A stretch of 64,000 nucleotides of DNA from Bacteroidales bacterium M6 (GCA_001689485.1 LUJQ01000061.1:1-64000); one strand, 5' to 3'; positions 8,281 through 17,881 are shown, counted from the stretch's first letter. Numbers and translations: made by a program. Notes: generated from the sequence alone by a model not told the origin.

Positions 8281-9159
8281 CTCCCCTACCTCTTTCATTG
8301 AAGTAATGCGCACATCCTTCACAGGGCGGTCATGGCCGTCGGTTTCCGCCTTCTCGATTTTATCGACAACATCCATACCTTCGACAACCTCACCGAAAAC
8401 GGTGTACTGGTTATCAAGATGGGGAGTACCGCCGACGGTTGTATATGCCTCGCGTTGCGCGGGGGTAAGCGATGCCGGATTTTCAGCAACCTTCTTCTCG
8501 GTGATAGCTATAAGCTCTTCCTGCAGAGCCTGCAAACCTGCCTGATCACGGTTGCGGCGCATGTTCATAATCGAATCCTTATACTCCTTGGTCAGCTCGT
8601 TAAACACCTGCTGCTTCTGCATCATTTCCATCTGCCGTTCCATCTGGGAAAGGGTTGAATCATTATAAGCCTTTCCTGTAACGATATAGAATTGCGAGCC
8701 TGAAGAACGGCGTTCCGGGTTGACCTGGTCGCCTTGGCGTGCTGCCGCAAGTGCTCCGCGCTTATGGAAGTGACCGGGATAAACAATCTCGGCATCCAAG
8801 GTATAACCGGGGCCTCCGGCTCCGAGCATCTTGCCAATAGGGGCATTTTTCGAATCAGGGTCGCCGGTCTGCACCATGAATTCATTGATTACACGGTGGA
8901 ACAGCACATTGTCATAATAACCCTCCTTTACAAGTTTCAGGAAGTTGTCGCGGTGTTTCGGGGTGTCACCGAAAAGGCGCACCTTTATGTCACCCTCCGA
9001 GGTCTTGATTTCTACGAAAGCATCGGCAGCCGAGGCTGCCTGCACGGTGTTGTTTTTACTATCCATTTTTTTTGATGATTTTCCAAGTGTCATTGCTCCG
9101 GCAGCAACGATAGCGGCAACGGCTATCAAAGCCACGAAAAGATTCCGTTTCTTCTTCAT
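8278..9159 (-). CDS. Cyclophilin-type peptidyl-prolyl isomerase, membrane-anchored
   Basis: A 293-residue peptidyl-prolyl cis-trans isomerase. An N-terminal hydrophobic segment (about residues 6-24, after MKKKRN) should export or anchor it in the periplasm. The cyclophilin domain starts near FVEIKTSEGDIKVRL and includes FHRVINEFMVQTGDP and HKRGALAAAR. An insertion of about 65 charged residues, rich in Q, E and M, interrupts the fold before the final TVFGEVVEGMDVVDKIE. I prefer the MKKKRN start over the upstream MEGYYS. Its stop codon lies in the octamer array. Confidence 0.9.
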   Translation of the reverse strand: MKKKRNLFVALIAVAAIVAAGAMTLGKSSKKMDSKNNTVQAASAADAFVEIKTSEGDIKVRLFGDTPKHRDNFLKLVKEGYYDNVLFHRVINEFMVQTGDPDSKNAPIGKMLGAGGPGYTLDAEIVYPGHFHKRGALAAARQGDQVNPERRSSGSQFYIVTGKAYNDSTLSQMERQMEMMQKQQVFNELTKEYKDSIMNMRRNRDQAGLQALQEELIAITEKKVAENPASLTPAQREAYTTVGGTPHLDNQYTVFGEVVEGMDVVDKIEKAETDGHDRPVKDVRITSMKEVGE

Positions 9160-9186
9160 ACTATAATATCCTTCCAAAAAAAATAA

Positions 9187-9218
9187 CTCAACTTCTCAGC
9201 TTCTTAACTTCTCAACTT
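9187..9218. repeat. Short octamer array
   Basis: Four units (CTCAACTT, CTCAGCTT, CTTAACTT, CTCAACTT) fill most of the gap between the unknown gene at 9226 and the cyclophilin start. It is a single post-stop arm with no opposing arm. Confidence 0.75.
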
Positions 9219-9225
9219 CACATCC

Positions 9226-9603
9226 TCACATTGCCGAAGCCGGGAACAGCCGTTTGTAAATACGGCGGAAATTATCGTCGGCAGCCGAAAGCTCGTCGGC
9301 ACGTGCGGCATAATCGGCGCCATAAAACTGCTCCATCATAGCCCCGAGATAGCGGCGTTCGCGATCCTTATCTATGCCAAGCTGCACCAGGCGACCGATG
9401 GCATCCGCAAACCTCCCATTGTCGATAGCAAAAAGATAACGTGCCGCACTGATTACGAACTGCCCTGTGAGGTCTACACGGGCCATGTTGTCGATAAGGA
9501 AATCCATATCCTCTTCACAACTCCCGATATGGTTGGCGATATATTCATAAGTCGCAAGGCCGTCGGCATCCGACATAAGCCGTTTTTTGTCTGATTCTTC
9601 CAT
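9226..9603 (-). CDS. Hypothetical helical protein
   Basis: A 125-residue protein I do not recognise. It begins MEESDKKRL. It is soluble and mostly helical, with an acidic middle (SCEEDMDFLIDNM) and the end RRIYKRLFPASAM. There is no signal peptide. The longer open frame upstream (31 more residues) would cross the promoter region, so I take the internal methionine at 9603. It lies upstream of the cyclophilin gene on the same strand, 66 bp away, and diverges from the phosphoesterase gene. No function can be assigned. Confidence 0.65.
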   Translation of the reverse strand: MEESDKKRLMSDADGLATYEYIANHIGSCEEDMDFLIDNMARVDLTGQFVISAARYLFAIDNGRFADAIGRLVQLGIDKDRERRYLGAMMEQFYGADYAARADELSAADDNFRRIYKRLFPASAM

Positions 9604-9654
9604 AATACCAAGGTATTTAACAAAATCCACTAAGGTAAACGCCCCCTTCACATA

Positions 9655-9683
9655 CAAAATTAGACATTTTTTCGATAACTTTG
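9655..9683. promoter_or_regulatory. Divergent -7 boxes
   Basis: TAATTTTG on the minus strand (9662-9655) points to the gene ending at 9603, and TAACTTTG on the plus strand (9676-9683) points to the phosphoesterase at 9791. Neither has a clear TTTG at 19-21 bp. The two boxes are only 13 bp apart, so the promoters should compete. Confidence 0.5.
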
Positions 9684-9790
9684 CCCCCGGCAACAGTTTT
9701 TAAAGAGGTGTCTGCGAAATTTTCCAAATAATTTCCGACATCATCCAGGAAACGAAACGCCGGAAAACCCTCATAAACCAAACAACAACC

Positions 9791-10960
9791 ATGCAACGCC
9801 TGTTTACCTTCACCCGCCGCATGCTGGCAGCAGCAAGCATCTGCCTGGCTGCCTCACCGGCCTTTTCACAAGTCGTCAAACCCAACCCGCAAATTGCCGT
9901 CAACCCACGCCCCGAACACGCAGGGTCGTTCACCATGGTTCTTGTGCCTGACCCGCAAAGCTACACCAAATTCACAGGCAACCAGCCGCTTTTCGACCTC
10001 CAGACCGCATGGATTGCCGAAAATATCGACAATCTGAACATAATGGCAGCCCTTGTCACCGGCGATATGGTGGAACAGAACAACAAACTCACAAACCTCG
10101 GAGTGCCGCATCCTCACAACGGCAACCTTACCTCACGTCAGCAATGGGAAGGGGCGTCGCATGCGTTTTCATATCTCGACGGGAAACTTCCCTACATATT
10201 AGCCCAGGGAAACCACGACGTAGGCACTGTCGCGGCGGAATCGCGGCACTCGATGCAGCCCGAATTTTTCTACCCCGAACGAAACCCTGCATGGGAAACA
10301 TGCCTCGTGGCCACAGCCCCCGACTGGCGGGGGATACACACCATGGAAAACGCCGCTTACGAGTTTGCAGCCCCTGCCTGGGGACGCATCCTGGTCATAG
10401 CCTTTGAATTCGCCCCGCGCGACGAAACACTCGACTGGGCCCGCAGCCTGATCGAAAGCGAACGCTTCCGCAATGACCGTGTGATTATCCTCACCCACTC
10501 CATGCTCCACGCCGACAACAGGTTTGTGGAAAGCGAACGCTACCAGCTAACCCCGCGCAACTGGCCGCGACAGGTGTGGGACAAACTGATAGCCCCGTCG
10601 AAAAACATCGACCTGGTTCTATGCGGCCACACAGGCACCCCACCTGCGGTGCCGGGGAACCCCACCGGCCTATCAGATATCGACTACGGGAGCAACAGCG
10701 CCTTCCGCATCGAACCTGCCGCCGACGGACGCCCTGTGCCCGTAATGATGTTCAACTCGCAGACCGGCGACGGCGAATGGAACGGTAACGGGGGCGACTG
10801 CTGGCTGCGGCTCCTGGAGTTCCTGCCCGACGGCGAAACCATCAGTGTACGCACATTCTCACCGCTGTTCGCCCAATCGAAACTTACAGGGCATCTGGCA
10901 TGGCGCGACAGCCCCGACGACCGTTTCACATTCAAAGTGCCCCGGAACTCAACCGAATAG
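9791..10960 (+). CDS. Secreted calcineurin-like metallophosphoesterase
   Basis: A 389-residue exported phosphoesterase. The signal peptide ends near SPAFSQ (about residue 26). The two-metal motifs appear in order: VPDPQ, VTGDMVEQNN, AQGNHD, LTHSMLH and CGHTG. The family cleaves phosphomonoesters or diesters, and the substrate is unknown. It is 250 bp before a TonB-dependent receptor and two DUF5689 lipoproteins on the same strand, which suggests release of a phosphorylated ligand at the surface for that receptor. That link is inference, because the receptor has its own promoter. Confidence 0.88.
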   Translation: MQRLFTFTRRMLAAASICLAASPAFSQVVKPNPQIAVNPRPEHAGSFTMVLVPDPQSYTKFTGNQPLFDLQTAWIAENIDNLNIMAALVTGDMVEQNNKLTNLGVPHPHNGNLTSRQQWEGASHAFSYLDGKLPYILAQGNHDVGTVAAESRHSMQPEFFYPERNPAWETCLVATAPDWRGIHTMENAAYEFAAPAWGRILVIAFEFAPRDETLDWARSLIESERFRNDRVIILTHSMLHADNRFVESERYQLTPRNWPRQVWDKLIAPSKNIDLVLCGHTGTPPAVPGNPTGLSDIDYGSNSAFRIEPAADGRPVPVMMFNSQTGDGEWNGNGGDCWLRLLEFLPDGETISVRTFSPLFAQSKLTGHLAWRDSPDDRFTFKVPRNSTE

Positions 10961-11083
10961 ATTTCCTGAGCCACTGCCCCGACACCCTTCCTGCCACCAC
11001 CCGGAAGCACCCCGTAACAGCACGTATCCACTCATAATTAACGCACAAGGCATTAAAATTTTCTATTTTTAATTTATATTTAT

Positions 11084-11091
11084 TATCTTTG
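11084..11091 (+). promoter_or_regulatory. -7 box of the TonB receptor cluster
   Basis: TATCTTTG fits TAnnTTTG in an AT-rich stretch, with no clear -33 TTTG. Transcription should begin around 11095, leaving a leader of about 115 nt. Confidence 0.6.
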
Positions 11092-11153
11092 GAGGCTTGA
11101 TACGCCTCATAACACCCCCTCGAGGGGGTGTTATGCATGCCTATGGGCATGCA
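11092..11153 (+). promoter_or_regulatory. Three consecutive hairpins in the TonB receptor leader
   Basis: Directly after the -7 box come GAGGC/GCCTC (11092-11108), a perfect 28-bp palindrome at 11108-11135 centred on CCCCCTCGAGGGGG, and TGCATGCC/GGCATGCA with a 4-nt loop (11134-11153). None is followed by a U tract. They could be a protective 5' structure, an operator or a switch. The sequence alone does not decide which. Confidence 0.6.
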
Positions 11154-11210
11154 TCGGTGCAGTCAACGCGGTTATCAGAACACGAAAAAACAATTAATAA
11201 CAACCTATCT

Positions 11211-13991
11211 ATGAGATTAAAACTGTTTCTATCGCTGCTGCTGACGGCAGTGCTTACAACCATGGCCCAGACAGCCGTGGTGACAGGTAGCGTGATTGAC
11301 GCCGATACGGGTTCACCCATTGCGGGAGCCGTCGTCACGATTCCAGACCAAGGTATCTCAGTAACAACAGGCCCTGCCGGCGACTTCCGCATCAGCAATG
11401 CCCGTCCAGGTGAAACCGTTATTACCGTGACCGCACCCGGCTACGACAATGCAGCCTCACAAGCCAGGCTGTTCAACGGGCAGAGCATCGACGCCGGTGC
11501 CCTCCGTCTATTCAACGAATTTGCCGAAAACGAATTCGTGACCGACAATCAAAACGAAATGCTCATTGACGAAAGCATGTTTGAGGACGAAGAGGGTAAC
11601 CAGCAGAGCGTAGGCGCCCTGACCGGTGCTTCCGACGACATCTACTACCGCTTCTCGCGCTACGGATATTCGCCGCTCTACTCCAACTACCGTGGTTATA
11701 ACAGCACATGGTCGGAAACATATATCAACTCCCTCCCCATGAACGACCTTATCCGCGGCGGTTTCTCATTCCAGCAGCTTGCCGGTATGACCTCGCGCGC
11801 ATTCCGCAACTCGACGGCCACTGTCGGGCTTGGCGCATCAGCCTACGGGTTCGGCGCAATCGGCGGAAGCCAGAACTTCAACACCATCACAGAAGGCTAT
11901 GCCCCCGGATTCAACGGAACCCTGAGCTACACCAACTCGAACTATAAATACCGTGCCATGGCAACCTACTCCACCGGCATGCAGGAGAACGGGCTGGCAT
12001 TCACCATCAGCGCCATCGGGCGATATGCCGACGAAGGCGTGGTGCCAGGCACTTTCTACAACGCCGGCGGCCTTTTCATCTCGGCCGAGAAGGAATTCAA
12101 CAAGAACCATTCGGTAACACTCACCGCATGGTGCAACCCACGCCGGTATGCCAACGGCAAAGCCACGGTGCAGGAAGTGTTCGACCTCACCGGCGACAAC
12201 CTGTACAACCCCACCTGGGGATGGCAGAACGGCAAGAAACGCTCCGACAATATCCGCGAGAACTTCGACCCGACCGTGATGCTCAACTATATCTATAAGA
12301 ACGAGAAAACCTCGGTCAACACCGGTGTGGCATTCCGCTGGGTACACTTCGCACGCACCCGCCTGGCCTATTACAACGGCTCGGATACACGTCCCGACTA
12401 CTACCGCAACCTCCCCTCCTACTGGGTTAACTTCAACAACGACAACCCCGAAATGGAGGCATACTACACCGACCTGTGGCAAAACGACGAAAGCTTCCGC
12501 CAGCTCGACTGGGACAGCTTCTACCGTGCCAACTACCTCAACAACGTGCAGAACGAATCGCTACCCGACAGCGAGAAGAAAGGGTCGACCTACATCCAGC
12601 AGCTGGAACATTCCAACCAGTTCAACTTCATCATGGGTTCAACCGTCAACCACCGCCTCAACGACCATATGACGCTACAGGGAGGGGTAAACCTGAACTA
12701 CACCCGCACAGCCGACTATGCCACGGTAAAAGACCTTCTCGGCGGTGAATTCTGGCGCGACGTCGACGGCTTTGCCGAACGCGACATGAACAACCCCGAC
12801 GCCAATGCCGACATCATCCAAAACAACCTGAACAACCCCGACCGCCGCGCCAAACAGGGCGACCGCATAGGATGGGACTATAACATCCATGCACTCAAAG
12901 CTCAGGCATGGCTGCAAAACCAGATCAACCTCCCAAAATGGGATATCAACTATGGCATCACCATGAGCTACGAGCAGTTCTTCCGCGACGGCCTTATGCG
13001 TAACGGACGCGCACCCCTCAACTCCTACGGGCGCTCGGCTACACAGCATTTCGATGACGCCATGGTAAAAGCAGGCGCCACCTACAAACTCGACGGACGA
13101 AACTATTTCTCCATCCGCGCACAATATGGCACCGTAGCCCCCGTCATCAACGACGTCTATATCTCTCCCCGAATCAAGGACACCACCGTAGGCGACGTGC
13201 GCTCAACCCGCGTATTCTCTATCGACGGTACATACACCTGGAACTACCGCCGATTCCGTGGTTCTATCTCGGCATATTTCACCGACATGAACTACGCTAC
13301 CGAGCGCTACGGTTTCTGGGATGAAAACATCAACGCTTTCAGCAACTTCGCGCTTTCAGGCGTACACCGCCAGTATAAAGGCATCGAGCTGGGCATGGCC
13401 TACCAGATCACATCATCGCTCAAAGCCACTTTCGCCGGAAACTTCGCACGCTACCGCTACGCCAACAACCCGATGGGTACACAGTCGTTTGAAAACGGCC
13501 TGCATCCCGACATCACCACCAAATACTACCTCAAGAACTATTATTGCACCTCCACACCCCAGACGGCATTCAACATCGGCCTGGCGTGGAACGCGCCCAA
13601 AATGTGGTTCTTCAATGTGGACGCCTCCTGGCTTGCCGACTACTATGTGCGCCTGGCCTATCCCCGTCACAGGGTGATAACCGGCCTGGCCGACTATGCA
13701 GGCACCGAGCAGAACCTCGTTTCGCTCGTCGACCAGTTCACACAGCAGGAAAAACTCAAAAACAACTGGGTGATGAACGCTTCCGTAGGCAAGGTCATCT
13801 ACATCAACCGCAAGGTAAGCCTTAACTTCAACGTGTCGGTTTCCAACCTGCTCAACAACCGCAACCTTATCACACAGGCCACCGAGCAGTTCCGCATCGA
13901 CACCCGCACCTACAACCCGAACGCATACCCCACCAAATATATGTATGCCCAGGGGGTAAAGGTGTTTGTCAATGCAGGGGTTCGCTTCTGA
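11211..13991 (+). CDS. TonB-dependent outer-membrane receptor
   Basis: A 926-residue receptor starting MRLKLFLSL, with a signal peptide ending near TTMAQT. Residues about 25-100 form a carboxypeptidase-regulatory-like beta domain (VVTGSVIDADTGSPIAGA). A plug domain follows, then a long aromatic-rich 22-strand-type barrel ending in a terminal phenylalanine (FVNAGVRF). It imports a bulky ligand using energy from TonB. No SusD gene follows. Instead two DUF5689 lipoproteins do, 42 bp and 24 bp apart, so they are the likely surface partners. The upstream 38 residues of the open frame cross the leader hairpins and are rejected. Confidence 0.92.
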   Translation: MRLKLFLSLLLTAVLTTMAQTAVVTGSVIDADTGSPIAGAVVTIPDQGISVTTGPAGDFRISNARPGETVITVTAPGYDNAASQARLFNGQSIDAGALRLFNEFAENEFVTDNQNEMLIDESMFEDEEGNQQSVGALTGASDDIYYRFSRYGYSPLYSNYRGYNSTWSETYINSLPMNDLIRGGFSFQQLAGMTSRAFRNSTATVGLGASAYGFGAIGGSQNFNTITEGYAPGFNGTLSYTNSNYKYRAMATYSTGMQENGLAFTISAIGRYADEGVVPGTFYNAGGLFISAEKEFNKNHSVTLTAWCNPRRYANGKATVQEVFDLTGDNLYNPTWGWQNGKKRSDNIRENFDPTVMLNYIYKNEKTSVNTGVAFRWVHFARTRLAYYNGSDTRPDYYRNLPSYWVNFNNDNPEMEAYYTDLWQNDESFRQLDWDSFYRANYLNNVQNESLPDSEKKGSTYIQQLEHSNQFNFIMGSTVNHRLNDHMTLQGGVNLNYTRTADYATVKDLLGGEFWRDVDGFAERDMNNPDANADIIQNNLNNPDRRAKQGDRIGWDYNIHALKAQAWLQNQINLPKWDINYGITMSYEQFFRDGLMRNGRAPLNSYGRSATQHFDDAMVKAGATYKLDGRNYFSIRAQYGTVAPVINDVYISPRIKDTTVGDVRSTRVFSIDGTYTWNYRRFRGSISAYFTDMNYATERYGFWDENINAFSNFALSGVHRQYKGIELGMAYQITSSLKATFAGNFARYRYANNPMGTQSFENGLHPDITTKYYLKNYYCTSTPQTAFNIGLAWNAPKMWFFNVDASWLADYYVRLAYPRHRVITGLADYAGTEQNLVSLVDQFTQQEKLKNNWVMNASVGKVIYINRKVSLNFNVSVSNLLNNRNLITQATEQFRIDTRTYNPNAYPTKYMYAQGVKVFVNAGVRF

Positions 13992-14033
13992 TGCCCCGCA
14001 GCAACAGTTTTTCACCTAAAAATCAAACAAAAG

Positions 14034-15395
14034 ATGAAAAAATCAATTCTATATATCGCGTCGATGCTCGTGGCTGCCGCCGGGTTCACATCCTGCGACG
14101 ACGATTTCGAGCAGGCGCCGCTGGAGGAGTTCATCCCCCATGCAACAATGAAGCCAAACACCACGCTGCAGGAGCTTAAAGAGGCTTTCCACCAGGATGT
14201 CAACTTCTACAGCACCGAGGTCGGCACAAAGGCCGACGGCGAGCATTACATCGTGTCGGGACGCATCGTATCATCCGACGAGGCTGGCAACATATTCAAG
14301 AAAATAGCCATCGAGGATGAAACCGGCGGCGCAATCTTCTCCATCAACGCCTCGGGGCTTTACGAAACCTATCGTTACGGGCAGATGGTGGTTGTCGATG
14401 TGACCGGCATGTGGTATGGCAACTATGGCGCCGGTGTGCAAATCGGTGGCAAGCCCGACGGCGACCCCGCCACCCAGGCACCATCACGCATGGCCGAAAG
14501 CATCTGGACTGCACAGGCTCAGACCGACGGTCTGGCAAACACCGACAAAATCACAATCTACGACCTCACCGTGACAGAAGCACTCGAGCTGCACAACGAC
14601 CCCACCGAGCTGCTGCGCTGGCAGGGACGCCTTGTGCGCATAACCGACGTTCGTTTCGAGACACCCGGAAAGGAACTCGCCGTGTCGGGACAGACCAACA
14701 ACACCTCCTACATCATCGGCGACGGCAACAAGAAACTCGCCATCAACACCAGCGGATATTCCACATTCTGGTCGACCAAGGCTCCCAAAGGCACCGGGTC
14801 GGTGCTGGCAGTGCTGACCAACTACACATCGGGGTGGCAGTTGCAGCTCAACAACATCGACGGTCTGGAAGGCTTCACACCATGGAGCGACGAACCCGAA
14901 CAGGAACCTGACCCTGTGGGCTCGCTGGATATCGACTTCGAGGACGGCCAGATTCCCGAAGGTTGGGGCAACATTCAGATTTCAGGCGACAAAGCATGGT
15001 ACGTACCCAAACCGTTCGACAATAACACATACGTGGCCATGACAGGCTACAAAGGAACGGCGCCATTTGACTCATGGCTTGTTTCGCAGCCGCTCGATGC
15101 CTCGCTCATGACAGCAAAGACCCTCACATTCGACACCCAGGTGAACGGCTACAAATCCACCACTTCGGCGCTCGAAGTCTACATCCTCGACAATGCCGAC
15201 CCGGCAAAAGCCAACAAAACCAAGCTCGACCCGGCCCTTGCCGAAGCTCCGGCCGACGGCTACAGCTCATGGAAGGCTTCAGGCTCAATCAACCTCGCGT
15301 CTGTAAAAGGCAAATTCTACATCGGATGGCGCTATACCGCCACCACCGACGCCAATTATGCCACCTGGTGCGTTGACAATATCAAAGTCCAGTAA
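14034..15395 (+). CDS. DUF5689 surface lipoprotein with choice-of-anchor J domain
   Basis: A 453-residue lipoprotein. The signal ends at TSC, and the mature N terminus CDDDFEQ is acidic, like Bacteroidetes surface-export signals. Residues about 39-285 match DUF5689, with an OB-like core (HYIVSGRIVSSDEAGNIFKK). Residues about 298-453 look like a choice-of-anchor J/cleaved-adhesin jelly-roll (DIDFEDGQIPEGW through ATWCVDNIKV). It probably sits on the cell surface with the TonB receptor encoded 42 bp upstream and may capture ligand. Ligand identity is unknown. OB folds often bind nucleic acids or sugars. Confidence 0.82.
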   Translation: MKKSILYIASMLVAAAGFTSCDDDFEQAPLEEFIPHATMKPNTTLQELKEAFHQDVNFYSTEVGTKADGEHYIVSGRIVSSDEAGNIFKKIAIEDETGGAIFSINASGLYETYRYGQMVVVDVTGMWYGNYGAGVQIGGKPDGDPATQAPSRMAESIWTAQAQTDGLANTDKITIYDLTVTEALELHNDPTELLRWQGRLVRITDVRFETPGKELAVSGQTNNTSYIIGDGNKKLAINTSGYSTFWSTKAPKGTGSVLAVLTNYTSGWQLQLNNIDGLEGFTPWSDEPEQEPDPVGSLDIDFEDGQIPEGWGNIQISGDKAWYVPKPFDNNTYVAMTGYKGTAPFDSWLVSQPLDASLMTAKTLTFDTQVNGYKSTTSALEVYILDNADPAKANKTKLDPALAEAPADGYSSWKASGSINLASVKGKFYIGWRYTATTDANYATWCVDNIKVQ

Positions 15396-15419
15396 TAACT
15401 AAACTGAATTTCCAAACTC

Positions 15420-17651
15420 ATGAAACTATATAAATCGTTATTGTGCGGAATGATGGCCATGGCATCTCTTGGCATGGCGACATCGTGCCAGGACAACATC
15501 GACGCACCCGAATTCAACCCGGAAGGCCCCGTAGCAACCTGGAAGCCCAACACGACCATTTTCGACCTCAAGCGCGAATTTTGGGATGATGCCCGCAACT
15601 ATGCCGTGAAAATCGGGGAAAAACCCGACGGAAGCCACTACATCGTTTCAGGACGCGTAATCACCACCGACGAACCGGGCAACATATTCAAAAGCATCAC
15701 CATACAGGACGAAACCGCAGCCCTTACATTCTCGGTCAACACCTACAACCTTTTCCTGAACTACCGCATAGGCCAGGAAATCGTTGTCGACCTCACAGGG
15801 CTGAACATAGGAAAATACAACGGCCTGCAACAGGTGGGCGAACCCGCATGGTACGAACAGGGCAACGCATGGGAAGTATCATTCATGCCACCCCAGCTTT
15901 TCTTCTCACATGTACAGGCCAACGGCCTGCCTCAGGCCGACAAGGTAATCGTGCATGACCTTGCATCGATTGCCGACATCCCCGCCGGCGCCGACGGCCT
16001 GTGCCGCTGGCAAAGCCAGCTGGTGCGCCTTAACAACATCACGTTTGTGCCACAGGTCAACACCACCACAGGCGAGCTGATTACAACATTCGGCATCTAC
16101 AAGGAGAATTTCAACCAAAAAGTAAATCTTGACGGCACAGAGCTCACCCTCCGCACCAGCGGTTACTCCGATTTCTTCAACAAGGAGATGCCCACCGAAC
16201 CGTGCGACATGACCTGCCTCCTATCCTATTACGGAACCGACTGGCAGCTGACACTCATCGACTACAACGACATCGAGAACGTAGGTGAACCGACCCTTCC
16301 CACCGGCACGGAAGACAATCCTTACAATGTTACAGAGGCCATTGCCAAGATACAGGCCGGTGAAACACCCACAGGCTGGACACGCGGCTATATAGTGGGT
16401 ACTGTGGCTCCCGAAGTGAGCAATGTGACCTCCGATGCCGACATCGAATGGGGTGCTGAGGCAACCCTGGCCAACACAGTGGTAATCGCACCGTCGGCCG
16501 ATTGCACCGACTTCTCGCAATGCATCGTTATAGCATTGCCGCAGGATTCGCCCATACGCAAATACGTGGCCTTGCGCGACCATCCCGAAAATCTCGGAAA
16601 GGTTCTTGACATCTACGGCACGCTTGACACCTATCTCGGCACCTTCGGCATAACAGGCAACGCAGGTTCGGCCTCGGAATTCAAACTCGAAGGGGTGGAT
16701 GTTCCCGACGAGCCTACCCCCGGCGGCGTAATACCCGACGGTGACGGCTCGGAAGCATCACCCTACAGCGCCGCACAGGTAGTGGCAATGGGAACTTCCG
16801 CAAACGAAGCCGGCAAATGGGTCAGCGGCTACATCGTAGGATGGGTCGACAATGCCTCACAGACATTCGCCGACGAAAAGAACTGCATGTTCACACTCCC
16901 TGCAACAGCACCGACCAACGTGCTTCTTGCATCGAAACCCGGCGTTACCGACTACAAACAATGCTGCGTTGTAAACCTCCCCACCACGGCAGGTATCCGT
17001 GCCGCAATCAACCTCGTCGACAACCCCGGCAACCTGGGCAAGATTGTAACCGTGAAAGGAACCGTCCGCAAATACTTCGCAATCCCCGGCGTGCGCGACC
17101 TCACCTCTTATAAGCTTGGCGAAGGAGGTGGCGACACCCCTGCCCCGTCAGAAGGGGAACTATGGTCGGCATCGTTCGGCACCTCCGACGAAGGCTTCAC
17201 CTTCGACATCATCTCGATGTCAGACAAGCTGACTTACGTGTGGACTTACGATAAGGAATACCACCACCTCAAAGCATCGGCCTATGTAGGGGAATCGTAT
17301 GCCTCAGACGCATGGGCGGTTTCGCCCGTGCTCGATTTGGCAGCTGCCAAATCGCCGGTACTTACTTTCGAACATGTGGTCAACAAATTCCCGTCGCTCG
17401 ACGTGGCAAAACGCCAGTGCAGCTTCGGCGTGCGTGAGGAAGGGGGCGCATGGCAGACCCTCCCCATTGCAAACTGGACAGACAACGCCTCATGGAAACC
17501 GTTTGCCAACTCAGGCGACATCGACCTCTCGGCCTTCGAAGGCAAGAAGGTTCAAATCGGATTCCACTACACTTCCGAAAACGGAGCATCAGGCACCTGG
17601 GAAGTCACCAACATCCTTATCAAAGGCACCGGCTCCATCACCGTAAAATAA
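15420..17651 (+). CDS. DUF5689/DUF6359 multidomain surface lipoprotein
   Basis: A 743-residue lipoprotein (lipid cysteine in ATSCQDN) whose N-terminal 280 residues are a paralogue of the preceding DUF5689 region, with shared HYIVSGRV and AGNIF/PGNIF blocks. Two DUF6359-like OB modules follow, at about 300-425 (GTEDNPYNVTEAIA, GWTRGYIVG) and 440-580 (GSEASPYSAAQV, KWVSGYIVG). A choice-of-anchor-J-like domain closes the protein at about 590-743. It is the last gene of the receptor cluster, 24 bp after the first lipoprotein, and is followed by a strong terminator. It is likely a surface ligand-binding partner of the receptor. Confidence 0.82.
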   Translation: MKLYKSLLCGMMAMASLGMATSCQDNIDAPEFNPEGPVATWKPNTTIFDLKREFWDDARNYAVKIGEKPDGSHYIVSGRVITTDEPGNIFKSITIQDETAALTFSVNTYNLFLNYRIGQEIVVDLTGLNIGKYNGLQQVGEPAWYEQGNAWEVSFMPPQLFFSHVQANGLPQADKVIVHDLASIADIPAGADGLCRWQSQLVRLNNITFVPQVNTTTGELITTFGIYKENFNQKVNLDGTELTLRTSGYSDFFNKEMPTEPCDMTCLLSYYGTDWQLTLIDYNDIENVGEPTLPTGTEDNPYNVTEAIAKIQAGETPTGWTRGYIVGTVAPEVSNVTSDADIEWGAEATLANTVVIAPSADCTDFSQCIVIALPQDSPIRKYVALRDHPENLGKVLDIYGTLDTYLGTFGITGNAGSASEFKLEGVDVPDEPTPGGVIPDGDGSEASPYSAAQVVAMGTSANEAGKWVSGYIVGWVDNASQTFADEKNCMFTLPATAPTNVLLASKPGVTDYKQCCVVNLPTTAGIRAAINLVDNPGNLGKIVTVKGTVRKYFAIPGVRDLTSYKLGEGGGDTPAPSEGELWSASFGTSDEGFTFDIISMSDKLTYVWTYDKEYHHLKASAYVGESYASDAWAVSPVLDLAAAKSPVLTFEHVVNKFPSLDVAKRQCSFGVREEGGAWQTLPIANWTDNASWKPFANSGDIDLSAFEGKKVQIGFHYTSENGASGTWEVTNILIKGTGSITVK

Positions 17652-17716
17652 AAAAACGGCAAAGGCCAACCCTTGGAGCTGAAATGACTTCATGATTTGA
17701 CCGAAACTCTACAGAC

Positions 17717-17766
17717 CGACCGTGCGGCCAGCCCCTCAAAAGGCTATGCCGCACGGTCGGGTTTTA
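17717..17766 (+). terminator. Terminator of the TonB receptor cluster
   Basis: A 13-bp GC-rich stem (CCGACCGTGCGGC pairing with GCCGCACGGTCGG) is followed by GTTTTAT. It closes the receptor-lipoprotein operon. The rest of the 343-bp gap (17652-17994) holds this terminator, an AT-rich stretch, and the promoter and palindrome listed next. Confidence 0.85.
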
Positions 17767-17850
17767 TCCCTATATCCCACCAATCCAACCGGCCTGTTTG
17801 CCAAATCAAGCCCATAATCAATATATTTTTGCAAAAAATCAGCCTCCACA

Positions 17851-17881
17851 TTTGGCAAATTGAAAATAATGTTTAACTTTG
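17851..17881 (+). promoter_or_regulatory. Consensus Bacteroidetes promoter
   Basis: TTTG (17851-17854), 19 bp, TAACTTTG (17874-17881). Both boxes and the spacing match the family consensus. The expected start of transcription is about 17885, inside the left end of a 40-bp palindrome. Confidence 0.85.

Noticed and set aside
11838..12482. 214-residue antisense ORF in the TonB receptor
   Set aside because: Low-complexity valine and glycine shadow of the receptor frame.
9791..17651. Polysaccharide utilisation locus
   Set aside because: No SusD homologue and no glycoside hydrolase or lyase are present; only the receptor resembles one.
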